Below, one piece after another: positions 15,057-24,060 of a DNA stretch of 56,510 nucleotides. Below the pieces are notes generated by a model, which did no database searches, was not told the DNA's origin, and saw only the letters and a list, made by a program, of their open reading frames with translations. The DNA lies in NCBI GenBank assembly GCA_028282545.1, contig JANQHT010000074.1:1-56510 (forward strand), given 5' to 3'. This DNA is from Spirochaetales bacterium (GTDB taxonomy: Bacteria > Spirochaetota > Spirochaetia > DSM-27196 > Alkalispirochaetaceae). Numbering within the stretch: position 1 is the stretch's first letter; each line of letters opens with the position of its first letter. The position numbers and the translations under genes are program-made.

Positions 15057-15461
15057 TTACCTGCGGCGCCGGGCAAAAATACCAAACAGGCGATCAAAAA
15101 AGCGCACGATAGCGCGCCAGAGGCGGCGCAGAAATCCCGGGTTTTGAAGCCGTTCCATCCGGACAATGGCGTCCGCCATTTCGTCGCTGGTGAAGTCCTT
15201 TCGAGCGGTGTTTTCTTCGACTTCGATTTCGAGCAGCGAGATGTCATCCAGGTTCTCTACGATCTGCGCCGGAATCGACTCCCAGCCGAGGCGTTTGGCA
15301 GATTCCAGCCGTCGGAAGCCCGCAACAAGTTCCCGTTTTTCCGTGACGACGATCGGGTTTACCAGGCCGTGTTTTTGCATACTTTCCATGAGCGGTCTCA
15401 AGTCGCCCGCATCGCGCCGGATCCGTTTCCTGATCCGTATCTCCTCAACCGGTATTTGCAC
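15057..15461 (-). CDS. ParB-like nuclease-domain protein, short
   Basis: Residues 1-75 form a ParB/Srx fold: PVEEIRIRKRIRRDAGDLRPLMESMQKHGLVNPIVVTEKRELVAGFRRLESAKRLGW, with the GxRR motif. No HTH or dimerisation domain follows; instead there is a short linker and a very basic, hydrophobic C-terminal helix (FLRRLWRAIVRFFDRLFGIFARRRR) that could bind membrane. It is therefore not a normal chromosome-partition ParB. It starts with GTG after a GGAGCGGAG ribosome-binding site, 15 bp after the PBP1A stop, so the two are likely co-transcribed. Confidence 0.8.
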   Translation of the reverse strand: MQIPVEEIRIRKRIRRDAGDLRPLMESMQKHGLVNPIVVTEKRELVAGFRRLESAKRLGWESIPAQIVENLDDISLLEIEVEENTARKDFTSDEMADAIVRMERLQNPGFLRRLWRAIVRFFDRLFGIFARRRR

Positions 15462-15476
15462 GCGCTCCGCTCCGTC

Positions 15477-18002
15477 TCAATCGAGCAGGGGGTTTTCCGC
15501 GCTTTCCGGGTCGAACGCGGTCTCACCGTTTGCCGGGTCCAGGGGTAGATCGAGGTCAAGCTGCAGTTCCAGATCTACGTTCAGGATGAAGGGATCCGAT
15601 ACGCTCGAATCGAGCGAGTAGATCGAGGTTGCCAGATCGTCCCGAAGTCGCTCCACCAAAAGGGGGCGCTGCTCCCGTTCGAACTCTTCGAGCGAATCGA
15701 ACGTCGTAGGCTGCGTTCCGGCGAGAAAGACCTCTTCGATGGTGGACCCGGTGTACCCCGCCGGTGGGAGCAGCCCGGACCGCGCGGTAACTTCCTGGAC
15801 CACGATCCCTTCGGGGCGAACGAACTCCCGCACCGGGAGCCCTTCGTGTATATCTTTCATATACCGTCCCCAGATCGGTCCGGTGGTGACCGCGCCCGTC
15901 TGGTTCACGCCGAGGCTGTTCGAGCCGCCCTTGTCGAACCCTATCCACGCCGCGGTGGTGAAGTACGGCGTAAATCCCACCGTCCACGCGTCGGCCCAGT
16001 TTTGAGTCGTCCCCGTCTTGCCCGCCGTGGGTTGATCAAAACCGTCCGCAACCGCTTCCGCGTACCGAAGCGACCCAATCTCCACGGTGCTCTGGAGCAT
16101 CGAGGTCATGATGTACGCTGTCTGCGGCGAGATGAGCTGCATCTGGTCACCCTCGCGCTGTTGGCGGCGGCGAAGTTCAACTTCCGGTTCCAGGATGATT
16201 CGACCGCTGCGGTCCTCGATGTAGGTGATCGCTATGGGGTCTACGCGGCGCCCCTGGTTCGAAAACGCGGCAAAGGCTTTTGCCATCTCGATCGGGGCGA
16301 TCTGCACGATCCCCAGTCCGACCGGGTATTTCCGAACGAGGTTTCGCGAGACCATCTCCTCTTCATCGATTCCCAGGAGGCGCGCCGCGGTGGAGAGGGC
16401 CCGTTCGAAACCGACGCGATCGAGCACTTTCAGGGAGGGGACGTTCATCGAGTGGGCCAGAGCGTATCTCGTTAGGACCGGTCCCTCCCACTCCCCGCGA
16501 AAGTTCTCCGGCGAATAGGGCGTTCCGTCGTCGTTCCAGAAGACTACCGGCGAGTCGTAGATCATCGTTGCCGGGGTGATCACCCCGTGCTCGATCGCCG
16601 CCGCGTAGTAGAGCGGTTTGAAGGACGACCCCGGCTCGATCGCGGCGTCGGCGGCTCGGTTGAACTGGTTGCGCGACTCGAATTGGCTGCCGCCCACCAT
16701 CGCCAGGATGTGGCCCGTATCGTTCTCAATCGTTATCAGGGCGCCCTCCACGGTAGTCCGTTTGGCGTCGTCGTCTGTACGAGCGTACGACACCTGGGCG
16801 AGGTGTCGGAGACCCGATTGCTCACCGGGGGCGAACATCAGGGTCAGGACATCGATGAGCGGGTTCACCTGCGACTGGTAGTATGCGCGCGCTCCCTGCC
16901 GCTGTTTTGCGTCGCCCACGCGGAGATCCGGGAGATCAAAGGTTAACGCCAGCAGATCGATTACGGGAACCAGTTCCTCGCCGTAGTCTACGCGGGTGTT
17001 GGTGTTCTGCTGGTAGATACTGTTGGCCCGGGCGATTCCGGCGCGCATGTACCGGTCCGCGGCATCCATGAAGTCAAGATCGAGTGTTGTGTGAACGACA
17101 AAGCCGTCCTTGTTGATGTCCAAGCTTCCCAGCAGGTAACGGTTCTCGAGCTGGATACGAACGAATTCGCTGAAGTAAGGCGCCCGATCCTCCCGTTCGA
17201 AGAACGCCGTGGACGTATTGGACCGGGTGTAGTCGTAGTTGCTCCAGTACTGCTGGAATGAGAGATCCACCTCGTTCTGTGTCGCGTAGCCCAGTTCAAC
17301 CATCTGGTTTAGGATCGTCCGCTGGATCTGCCTGGCCTGGTTGGGCCGGCGAATAGGCGAATAGAGGGAGGGATTGGCGAGCTGGATCACTACCATTGCG
17401 GACTCGGCGATCGTGAGCTCCGTCGCGGAGTGACCAAAAAGGAACTGGCTCGCCGCCTCTACACCGTAGTTGCCGTGGCCAAACCACATCCGGTTGAGAT
17501 AGCTCTCAAGTATCTCGTATTTTGTCCAGTTGCGTTCCAATTGCAGGGCCCACCAGAGTTCGATGAGCTTCCGCCGAATCGAGATATCCGTTCGGTCCGC
17601 GTAGAGTGTGCCCGCCAGTTGCTGCGTGATGCTGCTGCCACCGGAGAAGTAGTTGCTGGTGAGCACGTTCCAGGCGGCCCGCGCGGTGCCCTGGATGCTG
17701 AACCCCCGATGCTCGAAGAAGCTCTGGTCCTCCCGCGTGATCAACGCGTACACTAGGTGGCGAGGCAGTTCCTCGATCGCCACGAGCTCACGGTTCTCGT
17801 CCGAGAAGAATTCAGTTATTAACCTGCCGTCCCGTGCGAGGATTTGCGACGGAAGAGCGGAACGCTGTCTGCCGTACTGTTCGATATCTCCGACGTTGCG
17901 GACCGCCGCGACGGCTATTCCCGCGCCCACTCCTATCGAAGTAGCCGCGACCGCAACGATGATCGCCACCGTTACCAGGACGGCTCGCCTGGTTTTTGCC
18001 AT
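15477..18002 (-). CDS. mrcA: Penicillin-binding protein 1A, bifunctional transglycosylase/transpeptidase
   Basis: The 841-aa protein has an N-terminal membrane anchor (AVLVTVAIIVAVAATSIGVG). The GT51 domain shows TREDQSFFEHRGFS, GGSSITQQLAG and the ELWWALQLERNWTKYEILESYLN region. The transpeptidase has SSFK (SxxK), SMN (SxN) and KTGTT. It polymerises and cross-links peptidoglycan in the periplasm. ATG at 18002 was chosen over the upstream in-frame start because a near-consensus promoter (TTGACA, 17, TACAGT) ends 7 nt before it. A ParB-domain gene follows. Confidence 0.95.
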   Translation of the reverse strand: MAKTRRAVLVTVAIIVAVAATSIGVGAGIAVAAVRNVGDIEQYGRQRSALPSQILARDGRLITEFFSDENRELVAIEELPRHLVYALITREDQSFFEHRGFSIQGTARAAWNVLTSNYFSGGSSITQQLAGTLYADRTDISIRRKLIELWWALQLERNWTKYEILESYLNRMWFGHGNYGVEAASQFLFGHSATELTIAESAMVVIQLANPSLYSPIRRPNQARQIQRTILNQMVELGYATQNEVDLSFQQYWSNYDYTRSNTSTAFFEREDRAPYFSEFVRIQLENRYLLGSLDINKDGFVVHTTLDLDFMDAADRYMRAGIARANSIYQQNTNTRVDYGEELVPVIDLLALTFDLPDLRVGDAKQRQGARAYYQSQVNPLIDVLTLMFAPGEQSGLRHLAQVSYARTDDDAKRTTVEGALITIENDTGHILAMVGGSQFESRNQFNRAADAAIEPGSSFKPLYYAAAIEHGVITPATMIYDSPVVFWNDDGTPYSPENFRGEWEGPVLTRYALAHSMNVPSLKVLDRVGFERALSTAARLLGIDEEEMVSRNLVRKYPVGLGIVQIAPIEMAKAFAAFSNQGRRVDPIAITYIEDRSGRIILEPEVELRRRQQREGDQMQLISPQTAYIMTSMLQSTVEIGSLRYAEAVADGFDQPTAGKTGTTQNWADAWTVGFTPYFTTAAWIGFDKGGSNSLGVNQTGAVTTGPIWGRYMKDIHEGLPVREFVRPEGIVVQEVTARSGLLPPAGYTGSTIEEVFLAGTQPTTFDSLEEFEREQRPLLVERLRDDLATSIYSLDSSVSDPFILNVDLELQLDLDLPLDPANGETAFDPESAENPLLD

Positions 18003-18009
18003 TCTGGGA

Positions 18010-18038
18010 ACTGTAAAAACGGCTCTGCGCTTTGTCAA
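18010..18038 (-). promoter_or_regulatory. Strong sigma-70 promoter for PBP1A
   Basis: Minus strand: -35 TTGACA (18038-18033), 17-nt spacer, -10 TACAGT (18015-18010), 7 nt, ATG at 18002. This is one of the best matches to consensus in the window, and its position fixes the start codon and implies a leaderless mRNA. Confidence 0.7.
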
Positions 18039-18060
18039 CCAAAGGCCGCGGGTACCAGCC

Positions 18061-18262
18061 CTTCTCATTGGAGATCAAGTGACCTTGGGACGTTTTTCTT
18101 CACGCTTGCCTTCGCTACGCTGCAGAGACGCGTTTTGTTCTTCCTTCCGGGCGCGGCTGGTGATATTCACTTCCAATCGGCCACGTGATCCCCACAATGA
18201 GACATGCCTGTTCTTTGGCAGAGACACAATCGTCGGAGGGCTGGCCGCCCTCCGTGTTGAGA
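18061..18262 (+). repeat. Interspersed palindromic repeat, copy B
   Basis: Same orientation as copy A; 18110-18162 is identical to 8611-8663 over 53 bp. Imperfect terminal inverted repeats are TCTCATTGGAGATCAAGTGACC (18063 on, split by indels) against the segment 18183-18208. The left internal GAAGAACAAAACGC arm is degenerate here. Beyond the right end it shares with copy C an extra module ending in a hairpin, GGAGGGC-TGGCC-GCCCTCC (18236-18254). It fills most of the 387-bp gap between PBP1A and the PEGA-protein gene. Confidence 0.75.
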
Positions 18263-18273
18263 ATTGTTCGCGG

Positions 18274-18308
18274 GCACAAAAATGGCCGGTTCGGCAGAAC
18301 CGGCCAAA
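18274..18308 (-). terminator. Rho-independent terminator of the Mla/envelope operon
   Basis: GGCCGGTTC-GGCA-GAACCGGCC (18284-18305) is a perfect 9-bp stem with a 4-nt loop. On the minus strand it is followed by ATTTTTG, a short U-run. It lies 82 bp beyond the stop of the last gene of the minus-strand operon (18390). On the plus strand it is followed by AAAAG, so it is directional. Confidence 0.75.
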
Positions 18309-18389
18309 AGTATCGGCACAGAATAGTGAACTGGGAGGGGAACTATCTCCATACCGACACTCAAATTATCGGATGTTCTCCCGTTGGGT

Positions 18390-19373
18390 TTAGTCGGAAC
18401 GGACAAAAAAATCAAGCTCCACGCCGATCTCGTACGTCTCTTCCGGGTTGAGAAAGACTTGGCGGCTCACGGAAAAGTCCCCAAGACGTATCAAAAAGGT
18501 GTGCGGCCCCGGTTCCAGGTCGAGTTCCGTTGCGTCGTTTGCCACGCGATTGCCGTTGACGAGGATCTCCGCAATGGTCGGAACGGAGAATCGCACGGAC
18601 GCCTTGGGACGTTCCAGTTCGACCGTCATTCGCGTTACGCGACCGCGCTCAATGCCGACGTTCTCCGAGCGTTCCACGAATTCCGTAGATCGGAGTTCCA
18701 GGAGATAGATGCCCGGTTGCAGTTCGAGAAGTTCGCCGGCTGGAATCTCGTCACCGTCGAGCAGCAGCGTGTACGTTTCGTCACCTTCGATGTCGGCGTC
18801 CGTAGCAAGGAGTGATTCGATTTCGACAAGGAGCCCCCCCACCGTGGCAAGCCGCGGGGATGCGCTAATGGGCAACGCGATTGACGTCGGATCCTGCGGC
18901 AGGTTCTTCATGAGTGGAACGAGTTGCAGGGCGAACCACTCGTCCGTTTGAAGTTCAACGCGATCGAGAACGGTGTCGTCCGCGGTCCCGTCGGGCGGAT
19001 CGGACAGGCGCGTGGGGAGTATGATGTACTGCCTGCGGGGCGCCGTGATTGGCACCAACGCGATTCGGCGCCCCTCCAAATCGCGAAGCCCCGAGATGTG
19101 CGGACCGGCAACGTTTCCGTACACCTGCAGGGCGAACTCCCCGGCGTACCGCGCCGGCGGTCCTGAAACGTCAAGATCGAGTTCGAGTCCAACGATAAAC
19201 GGTTCCGAGGGATCGGGCCTGACCAGGAACACCTCTCCCAAGGCGAGCGTCGCCGACCGTTCCGCCTCGGCATCGATCTCTTCGATCGCTACGACTTCGC
19301 CGCGAAATGACTCGGCCCCGCCGTGAAAGGAAACGATGAGAAACAGCGCTGCCATGATCGCTTTTGATTTCAC
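18390..19373 (-). CDS. Secreted PEGA-domain protein
   Basis: A 327-aa protein with a signal peptide (AIMAALFLIVSFHGGAES). The C-terminal third carries two PEGA-like beta modules (LLDGDEIPAGELLELQPGIYLLEL and VRFSVPTIAEILVNGNRVANDATELDLEPGPHTFLI), typical of exported wall- or envelope-associated proteins. The N-terminal half is an unrecognised beta-rich domain. It starts with GTG overlapping the M23 peptidase stop (GTGA), and a terminator follows, so it is the last gene of the envelope operon. Confidence 0.8.
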   Translation of the reverse strand: MKSKAIMAALFLIVSFHGGAESFRGEVVAIEEIDAEAERSATLALGEVFLVRPDPSEPFIVGLELDLDVSGPPARYAGEFALQVYGNVAGPHISGLRDLEGRRIALVPITAPRRQYIILPTRLSDPPDGTADDTVLDRVELQTDEWFALQLVPLMKNLPQDPTSIALPISASPRLATVGGLLVEIESLLATDADIEGDETYTLLLDGDEIPAGELLELQPGIYLLELRSTEFVERSENVGIERGRVTRMTVELERPKASVRFSVPTIAEILVNGNRVANDATELDLEPGPHTFLIRLGDFSVSRQVFLNPEETYEIGVELDFFVRSD

Positions 19374-20260
19374 GGATCGACTTCCACCAGAAGAAAGTCT
19401 AACGGATCAAGGGGAGTGCCGTCCAACACAATCTCGAAATGGAGGTGCGCCCCGGTGGAATATCCCGTTGATCCGCTGCGGGCGATTGCGTCCCCCTGGC
19501 GAACCACGTCTCCGGGTTTGACAAGGACTTCCCTGAGGTGGGCGTATCGCGTTACAAAGCCGTCGCCGTGGACCAAGGTGATCGAAAGCCCCAGTATCTG
19601 TTCCCGGTCGATGGAACGAACGGTCCCGGCCCGGGATGCGCGGACCGCCGTGCCGTGGGGTACCGCAAGATCCACCCCGCGGTGAAATGCGCGGTTCCCG
19701 GTAATGGGGTCCCGCCTCGTTCCGAACGGCGATGTTACGCCGAGCCACGGTACGGGAAGCGCAAATTGCGGCGAGGCGACACGCCGTTCCGCGGCTGTGA
19801 GACGTTCTTCCGGCAAAAACAGGAAGGCAACGTCTTCGTTGCCGGGGAGGGAGACGCGGACCCGTGCGGCTGTGGACGCCCCCGGGACACGCCGTTGCAG
19901 TGCGCGTTCCAGGGGACTACGCGGCGTTACCGCAACGAACAGGCCCGATTGGTTCGGGATAAGGACGATCTCTCCCGAACGCAGCGCCCTGCCGTTGGTG
20001 CGATTGAGCGTGACGATTGAGTCGACGGTAAGTTCGAAGAGGCGCGCGATCGTATCGACCGAATCTCCGGGACCAACGCGATACCCCAGGAGCAACAGCG
20101 GACCGCTCGGAACGTCGGAGCGTATCGATTCAAGGTGCTGACGGACCAGGAGGTCCTCCGGATCGAATCGTCGGATGACCGGGTACGGCAGTGATTCCTG
20201 GGCCGTTGCCTCGATCATCAACGCCAGCGCCGCAGTGATGATGAATATGCCCTTTCGCAT
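19370..20260 (-). CDS. LysM and M23 (LytM-type) peptidoglycan endopeptidase
   Basis: A 296-aa exported protein: signal peptide (GIFIITAALALMIEATAQ), a LysM domain near residues 58-103 (YRVGPGDSVDTIARLFELTVDSIVTLN ... GEIVLIP) and a C-terminal M23 domain with FGTRRDPITG, FHRGVDLAVPHGT (first zinc ligands) and GAHLHFEI (HxH). All catalytic residues seem present, so it may hydrolyse peptide cross-links rather than act only as an activator. The ATG at 20260 starts the signal peptide. It sits between a small membrane ORF and the PEGA gene. Confidence 0.92.
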   Translation of the reverse strand: MRKGIFIITAALALMIEATAQESLPYPVIRRFDPEDLLVRQHLESIRSDVPSGPLLLLGYRVGPGDSVDTIARLFELTVDSIVTLNRTNGRALRSGEIVLIPNQSGLFVAVTPRSPLERALQRRVPGASTAARVRVSLPGNEDVAFLFLPEERLTAAERRVASPQFALPVPWLGVTSPFGTRRDPITGNRAFHRGVDLAVPHGTAVRASRAGTVRSIDREQILGLSITLVHGDGFVTRYAHLREVLVKPGDVVRQGDAIARSGSTGYSTGAHLHFEIVLDGTPLDPLDFLLVEVDP

Positions 20261-20265
20261 CGCAC

Positions 20266-20409
20266 CTACCGTCTTCCCAGAAACACCAGTACGGGCGCTA
20301 CCACGCAGATTACGGCGACGAAGACGTTGTAGGCGATTCTCGCGGTCGCGGCGAGCCGCCACATCAATACAGCCGCCGCGCCGCCGAGTACACAGGATAT
20401 CACCCACAC
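20266..20409 (-). CDS. Possible small two-helix membrane protein, 47 aa
   Basis: A short open frame starts at GTG (20409) and ends TAG at 20266. It encodes two hydrophobic stretches, VWVISCVLGGAAAVLMW and VFVAVICVVAPVLVFLG, separated by a short polar segment (RLAATARIAYN), and ends LGRR. It fits exactly between the TPR lipoprotein stop and the M23 start. No Shine-Dalgarno is obvious, so initiation is uncertain. The hydrophobic pattern and tight operon spacing are the only evidence. Confidence 0.45.
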   Translation of the reverse strand: MWVISCVLGGAAAVLMWRLAATARIAYNVFVAVICVVAPVLVFLGRR

Positions 20410-20432
20410 GGCTGCCGGCCGGGCGCGCTCTT

Positions 20433-21416
20433 TTATGATTCGTCCTCCGCCTCGGGGGCCATGGCTTCCATGATCCGCTCCCGCTGAGCGGCGAACTCGA
20501 CCGCCTCCGACTCGCGTCCCGTCTCCTCGGCGACACGGGTGAGCCGCTCGAGCATGGTTATCGTCTGCGGGACAAGATCGAGGGTCAGATAGACGCGTAG
20601 GGCGCGGAGGTAGTACTGGTACGCGTCTTCAAACAGTTCCCGGCGTTCACTGATCCGACCCAGCGCCGCCAGGTCGGCTCCGATCCCGGGGCTGTTTTCC
20701 GCGCGTTTGTCGTATTCGAGCGCCAGCGTCGCCAGCCTGAACGCTTCGTCGTAGTTGTTTTCACGTGACGCCAGGGAGGAGAGCATGTAGTAATTGCTGG
20801 CGAGTTCGGTCCAGTTGCCGTCGGCTTCGTTGATCGCGCGCGCCCGTTCGAGGTTTTGCCGGGCCTGGGAGAGGTCACCCTGGCGGGCGTACATCGTTCC
20901 CAGGTTGTGGAACAGAATCGGCGACTCCGATACCTCCTCGTCGTCGACCATCTGCTGCGCCTCGTCGAAACGGGCCCTCGCCGCGGCGTCGTCCCCGACG
21001 AGAAGCGCAAGTTCGCCCCGGTTGATGAGTGCCAGCGCGAGCTGTTCCTTGTCATCGGCGATCTCGGCAAAACTGCCGGCGAGCCGGTAGTTGTCCGCGG
21101 CGGCAGCGTGCTGGCCCACGGCGGCGTAGACCTTCCCGATCGAGTTGTGGGACTTCGCGATTCCCGGAAGGTTGTCGATCGAGTGGTTCTCCTGTAAGGC
21201 GAGTTCAAAAAAGCGCAGGGCCATCTCGTAGTTGGCCTGGGCAAAATAGGAATTGCCGAACGTTGTGTACTCGCTCGCCTGGTTCTTGACCGCCATCTCC
21301 GCGTCCGGCGTTTTCGGTGCGGAACTGCACGCAACCAGTGCGACCGTGCACGCCGTCAGTGCGACCGTGAGGGCCGCGGCAAGAAGGGTGCGGCGCGGTG
21401 ATTTAGAACGAGTCAT
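20433..21416 (-). CDS. TPR-repeat lipoprotein of the Mla operon
   Basis: A 327-aa protein with a long signal and a lipobox (VALVACSS, Cys near 30). It has about six tetratricopeptide-like helical pairs (for example FGNSYFAQANYEMALRFFELALQ and HNLGTMYARQGDLSQARQNLERARAI). Probably anchored in the inner or outer membrane as a docking protein. Its start overlaps the end of mlaD by 14 bp, which ties it to the lipid-transport genes; it may replace MlaC- or MlaB-type partners that are not seen here. Confidence 0.85.
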   Translation of the reverse strand: MTRSKSPRRTLLAAALTVALTACTVALVACSSAPKTPDAEMAVKNQASEYTTFGNSYFAQANYEMALRFFELALQENHSIDNLPGIAKSHNSIGKVYAAVGQHAAAADNYRLAGSFAEIADDKEQLALALINRGELALLVGDDAAARARFDEAQQMVDDEEVSESPILFHNLGTMYARQGDLSQARQNLERARAINEADGNWTELASNYYMLSSLASRENNYDEAFRLATLALEYDKRAENSPGIGADLAALGRISERRELFEDAYQYYLRALRVYLTLDLVPQTITMLERLTRVAEETGRESEAVEFAAQRERIMEAMAPEAEDES

Positions 21417-22458
21417 CGCGGTAGCTTTGGAAGGTGGCGGGCTGGGTGAGTTCCGGCGTGATGCCGCCGCGAATCAACGGGTTGTTGCTGAGGCCCTCGA
21501 GCACGTCCTGGCCGGTACTGATCGCCTCGCGGCTCTCCTCAAGGAGTCCCGCGATCTGCGGCGTTGCATCGTTCACGTACAGGGCCACCTCGTTCACCTC
21601 GTCCAGAGTCGCGTTGATGCTTACGAGCATCTGTTCAACCTGATCGTAGAGGGCGTTGTTGTCGTCCAGTATCGTGGCTATCGATCCGTTCGCGTCGAGC
21701 AGACGCGGTACCATCCCGGTGGGGTCCCGCAGTTCGGCCGTGGTCGCTTCCAGGTTCTCCGTGATGCCCCCCACGTTGGTAAGCACCACGGTCGCCTCAT
21801 CCGATACGGCCACCAGCGTTCGTTCGACTTCCTCCAGAAGGGTCGTGACCATCGTAAGCGTTTCGCCCAGCGGACCCTCGTCGCGACCGGCCAGGGCGTC
21901 GTTGACCGTTCCCAGGGTGGTGTTGACCGAGACCAACAGGGTATTGACGTTTTTCATGATAGGTTCGACCTGTCCAATGATCTGCGAAATGCTGTCGGAA
22001 CTGGTAGGCATCAGGACCAGCTCCTCGTTTACGATGCGCTGACCCTCCTTGCTGGTCAAAACGGGTATCAACGTTCCTTCCGGGAGCGGTTCCGTCTCGC
22101 TTTTGCCGCGATGAAAGACCAGGCCGCCCCCGATCCCGATAGGGCTCGACACGAGTTGGAGAATGCTGTGTTCGACGACCAGGTCCACGTACGTGTCCTG
22201 CACGTAGAAATCGACGCGGACCTCGTTTCTCGCAACCAGGGAGATGTCGGTGATCTTGCCGATCTGGAAACCCTTGTAGGTGATTGCCATGCCGTTGGTC
22301 AGTCCCTGCGCCGTAGAGAACACGCTGTGGTACTCGTAGTTTTTCGCAAACCAGCGCTGGTTTGCGCCCATGGACACCACGATCGCAACGATCGCCACCG
22401 CCGCAACCAGAACGAAGATGCCCACGATCTGTTGTGCGAATCGGATCTTAAGTTTCAT
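21403..22458 (-). CDS. mlaD: MlaD-family MCE-domain lipid-transport protein
   Basis: The 351-aa protein has one N-terminal transmembrane helix (QIVGIFVLVAAVAIVAIVVSMGA) and an MCE domain near residues 40-120 (FSTAQGLTNGMAITYKGFQIGKITDISL ... VRVDFYV). A long helical C-terminal part (150-330, QVEPIMKNVNTLLVSVNTTLGTV) looks like a coiled-coil needle. MCE proteins form hexameric rings that move phospholipid between membranes. It is downstream of mlaF and mlaE and overlaps the TPR lipoprotein gene. Confidence 0.9.
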   Translation of the reverse strand: MKLKIRFAQQIVGIFVLVAAVAIVAIVVSMGANQRWFAKNYEYHSVFSTAQGLTNGMAITYKGFQIGKITDISLVARNEVRVDFYVQDTYVDLVVEHSILQLVSSPIGIGGGLVFHRGKSETEPLPEGTLIPVLTSKEGQRIVNEELVLMPTSSDSISQIIGQVEPIMKNVNTLLVSVNTTLGTVNDALAGRDEGPLGETLTMVTTLLEEVERTLVAVSDEATVVLTNVGGITENLEATTAELRDPTGMVPRLLDANGSIATILDDNNALYDQVEQMLVSINATLDEVNEVALYVNDATPQIAGLLEESREAISTGQDVLEGLSNNPLIRGGITPELTQPATFQSYRDDSF

Positions 22459-22477
22459 TGCCGTTTATCCTCATACA

Positions 22478-23272
22478 TTATCCAAACGGGTTTCCGTCAT
22501 CACTACCTAATATCTCTAAAATGTCCGAATCGTAGGTCGAACTCAGATCGAGCACGCCCGAAAGGATCTCCTTCAATCGGGGATCATCCGTTCTCGTCAA
22601 GTTTCGAACCGTGTCGTAGGCGAGGACCGCGCCCCTGTCGAGGACGAGGATCGAGTCCGCCACCATCGACGCAATTTCGCCGTTGTGACTGGCGATAACC
22701 TGCGTCTTTCCCGCCGCCTTTTGGTCCTTGAAGAGTTGCAGCACGCGCTCGGAGCTTCGCGAGTCGAGACCGGCGTGGGGTTCGTCGTAGAACAGCAGGC
22801 TGGGATCGAGTACCAGTGCCCTCATGAGCGCTACGACTTTGCGTTCGCCCGACGAGAGCGACACGGGACGTTGGGAGAGATCGTCCTCGAACCGCAGATA
22901 GGCGCAGAGCCGATCGATTCGTTCCTTCATTTGGTGCGGCGTCCATTTTCCCCGGTGCGTCTGCAAAGGAAGCATCAGGTTCTGGAGAACCGTCATGTTC
23001 TGCCACAACGCTCCGTCCTGGAAGAGAAACCCGAAGTCGTTGCGCATCGCGTTTACCTGGCGTACCGACAGGTGGGCGATGTCGGCACCGTTCAACCGGA
23101 CAACCCCTGAATCGGCCGGGATGATCCCCGCCATTATTTTCATCAGGAGCGATTTACCCGATCCGCTCTCTCCCATGACCATTACCGACCGTCCCTGCTC
23201 AATCCGCAGGGAGATATCGTTCAGGAGCGGCGTACCCTGGATCGAAAATGTGACGTTCTCGAGGGCAACCAT
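22478..23272 (-). CDS. mlaF: ABC transporter ATPase, MlaF type
   Basis: A 264-aa ABC ATPase. Walker A is GESGSGKS, the signature is LSSGERKV, Walker B is PSLLFYDEPHAGLD and the switch region is IASHNG. It powers the MlaE permease for phospholipid transport. ATG overlaps the mlaE stop (TGATG) and the gene is followed by mlaD, so subunit order is permease-ATPase-MCE protein. Confidence 0.92.
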   Translation of the reverse strand: MVALENVTFSIQGTPLLNDISLRIEQGRSVMVMGESGSGKSLLMKIMAGIIPADSGVVRLNGADIAHLSVRQVNAMRNDFGFLFQDGALWQNMTVLQNLMLPLQTHRGKWTPHQMKERIDRLCAYLRFEDDLSQRPVSLSSGERKVVALMRALVLDPSLLFYDEPHAGLDSRSSERVLQLFKDQKAAGKTQVIASHNGEIASMVADSILVLDRGAVLAYDTVRNLTRTDDPRLKEILSGVLDLSSTYDSDILEILGSDDGNPFG

Positions 23273-24051
23273 CAGAGGTAATACACCAGCGTCAGGACCG
23301 CGTTCGCCAGGATGAGAAGGATAAAACCGCGACCAATGCTCTTGATCGCCATGACCGGAACTTCCGTCGAAGCCTGTTCGACCTTGAAACCGTAGTAGGT
23401 AGCGACCGTCGCGATGATCAGACCGAAAACCGCACTCTTCAGGATAGACGAAGCCACGTCCACCACCATCAACGCGTCCAGGAGGCTCCCGAAGTAATCG
23501 CGGAAGTTGATCGGGCGAATGAGTGCCGTAACAAAATAGGATCCCAGCAGACCGAACACGTTGAAGTAGAGGTTGAGCAGCACCAGGGAGGCGGTCACGC
23601 CGATGACACGGGGTACCACCAGGTAGCTGATCGGATCGATGCCGGTGGCAACATACGCCTCGATCTCGTGGTTGACGACCATATTCCCCAGTTCCGTGGA
23701 GATCGCCGTCCCACTCCGCGCGGCGATGATAAACGCCGTGAGGATGGGACCCAACTCACGGGTGATCACCGCGATCAGGATCGTGTAAATCAGCTGCCCC
23801 TGTCCGAACTGCGGCAGGAGCGACACTCCCTGGATGATGATTACCGCACCAAGCGCCAGGGAGAGAACCGCGATCACCGGCAGAGCCTCCACTCCGGTAA
23901 AGAGAATCTGGAACGTTAACACGCGGCGGGACTGCTTTTTCCCCAGGTACGTCAGTGTTTCCCGGAGGATCGCGGCGAAAAACCCCATGGCGTAGAGGAA
24001 ACGTCGAAAAAAGGCAATGACCCGTTCGCCGATTCGCTCATGTACCATCAT
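23272..24051 (-). CDS. mlaE: MlaE-family ABC transporter permease
   Basis: The 259-aa permease has about five to six transmembrane segments and the conserved MlaE core: LGAVIIIQGVSLLPQFGQGQLIYTILIAVITRELGPILTAFIIAARSGTAISTELGNMVVNHEIEAYVATGIDPI. It starts the seven-gene envelope operon running to the terminator at 18284. The promoter TTGCCC, 17 nt, TAATAT ends 9 nt before the ATG. There is no clear Shine-Dalgarno. Confidence 0.93.
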   Translation of the reverse strand: MMVHERIGERVIAFFRRFLYAMGFFAAILRETLTYLGKKQSRRVLTFQILFTGVEALPVIAVLSLALGAVIIIQGVSLLPQFGQGQLIYTILIAVITRELGPILTAFIIAARSGTAISTELGNMVVNHEIEAYVATGIDPISYLVVPRVIGVTASLVLLNLYFNVFGLLGSYFVTALIRPINFRDYFGSLLDALMVVDVASSILKSAVFGLIIATVATYYGFKVEQASTEVPVMAIKSIGRGFILLILANAVLTLVYYL

Positions 24052-24060
24052 CTCGAAACC

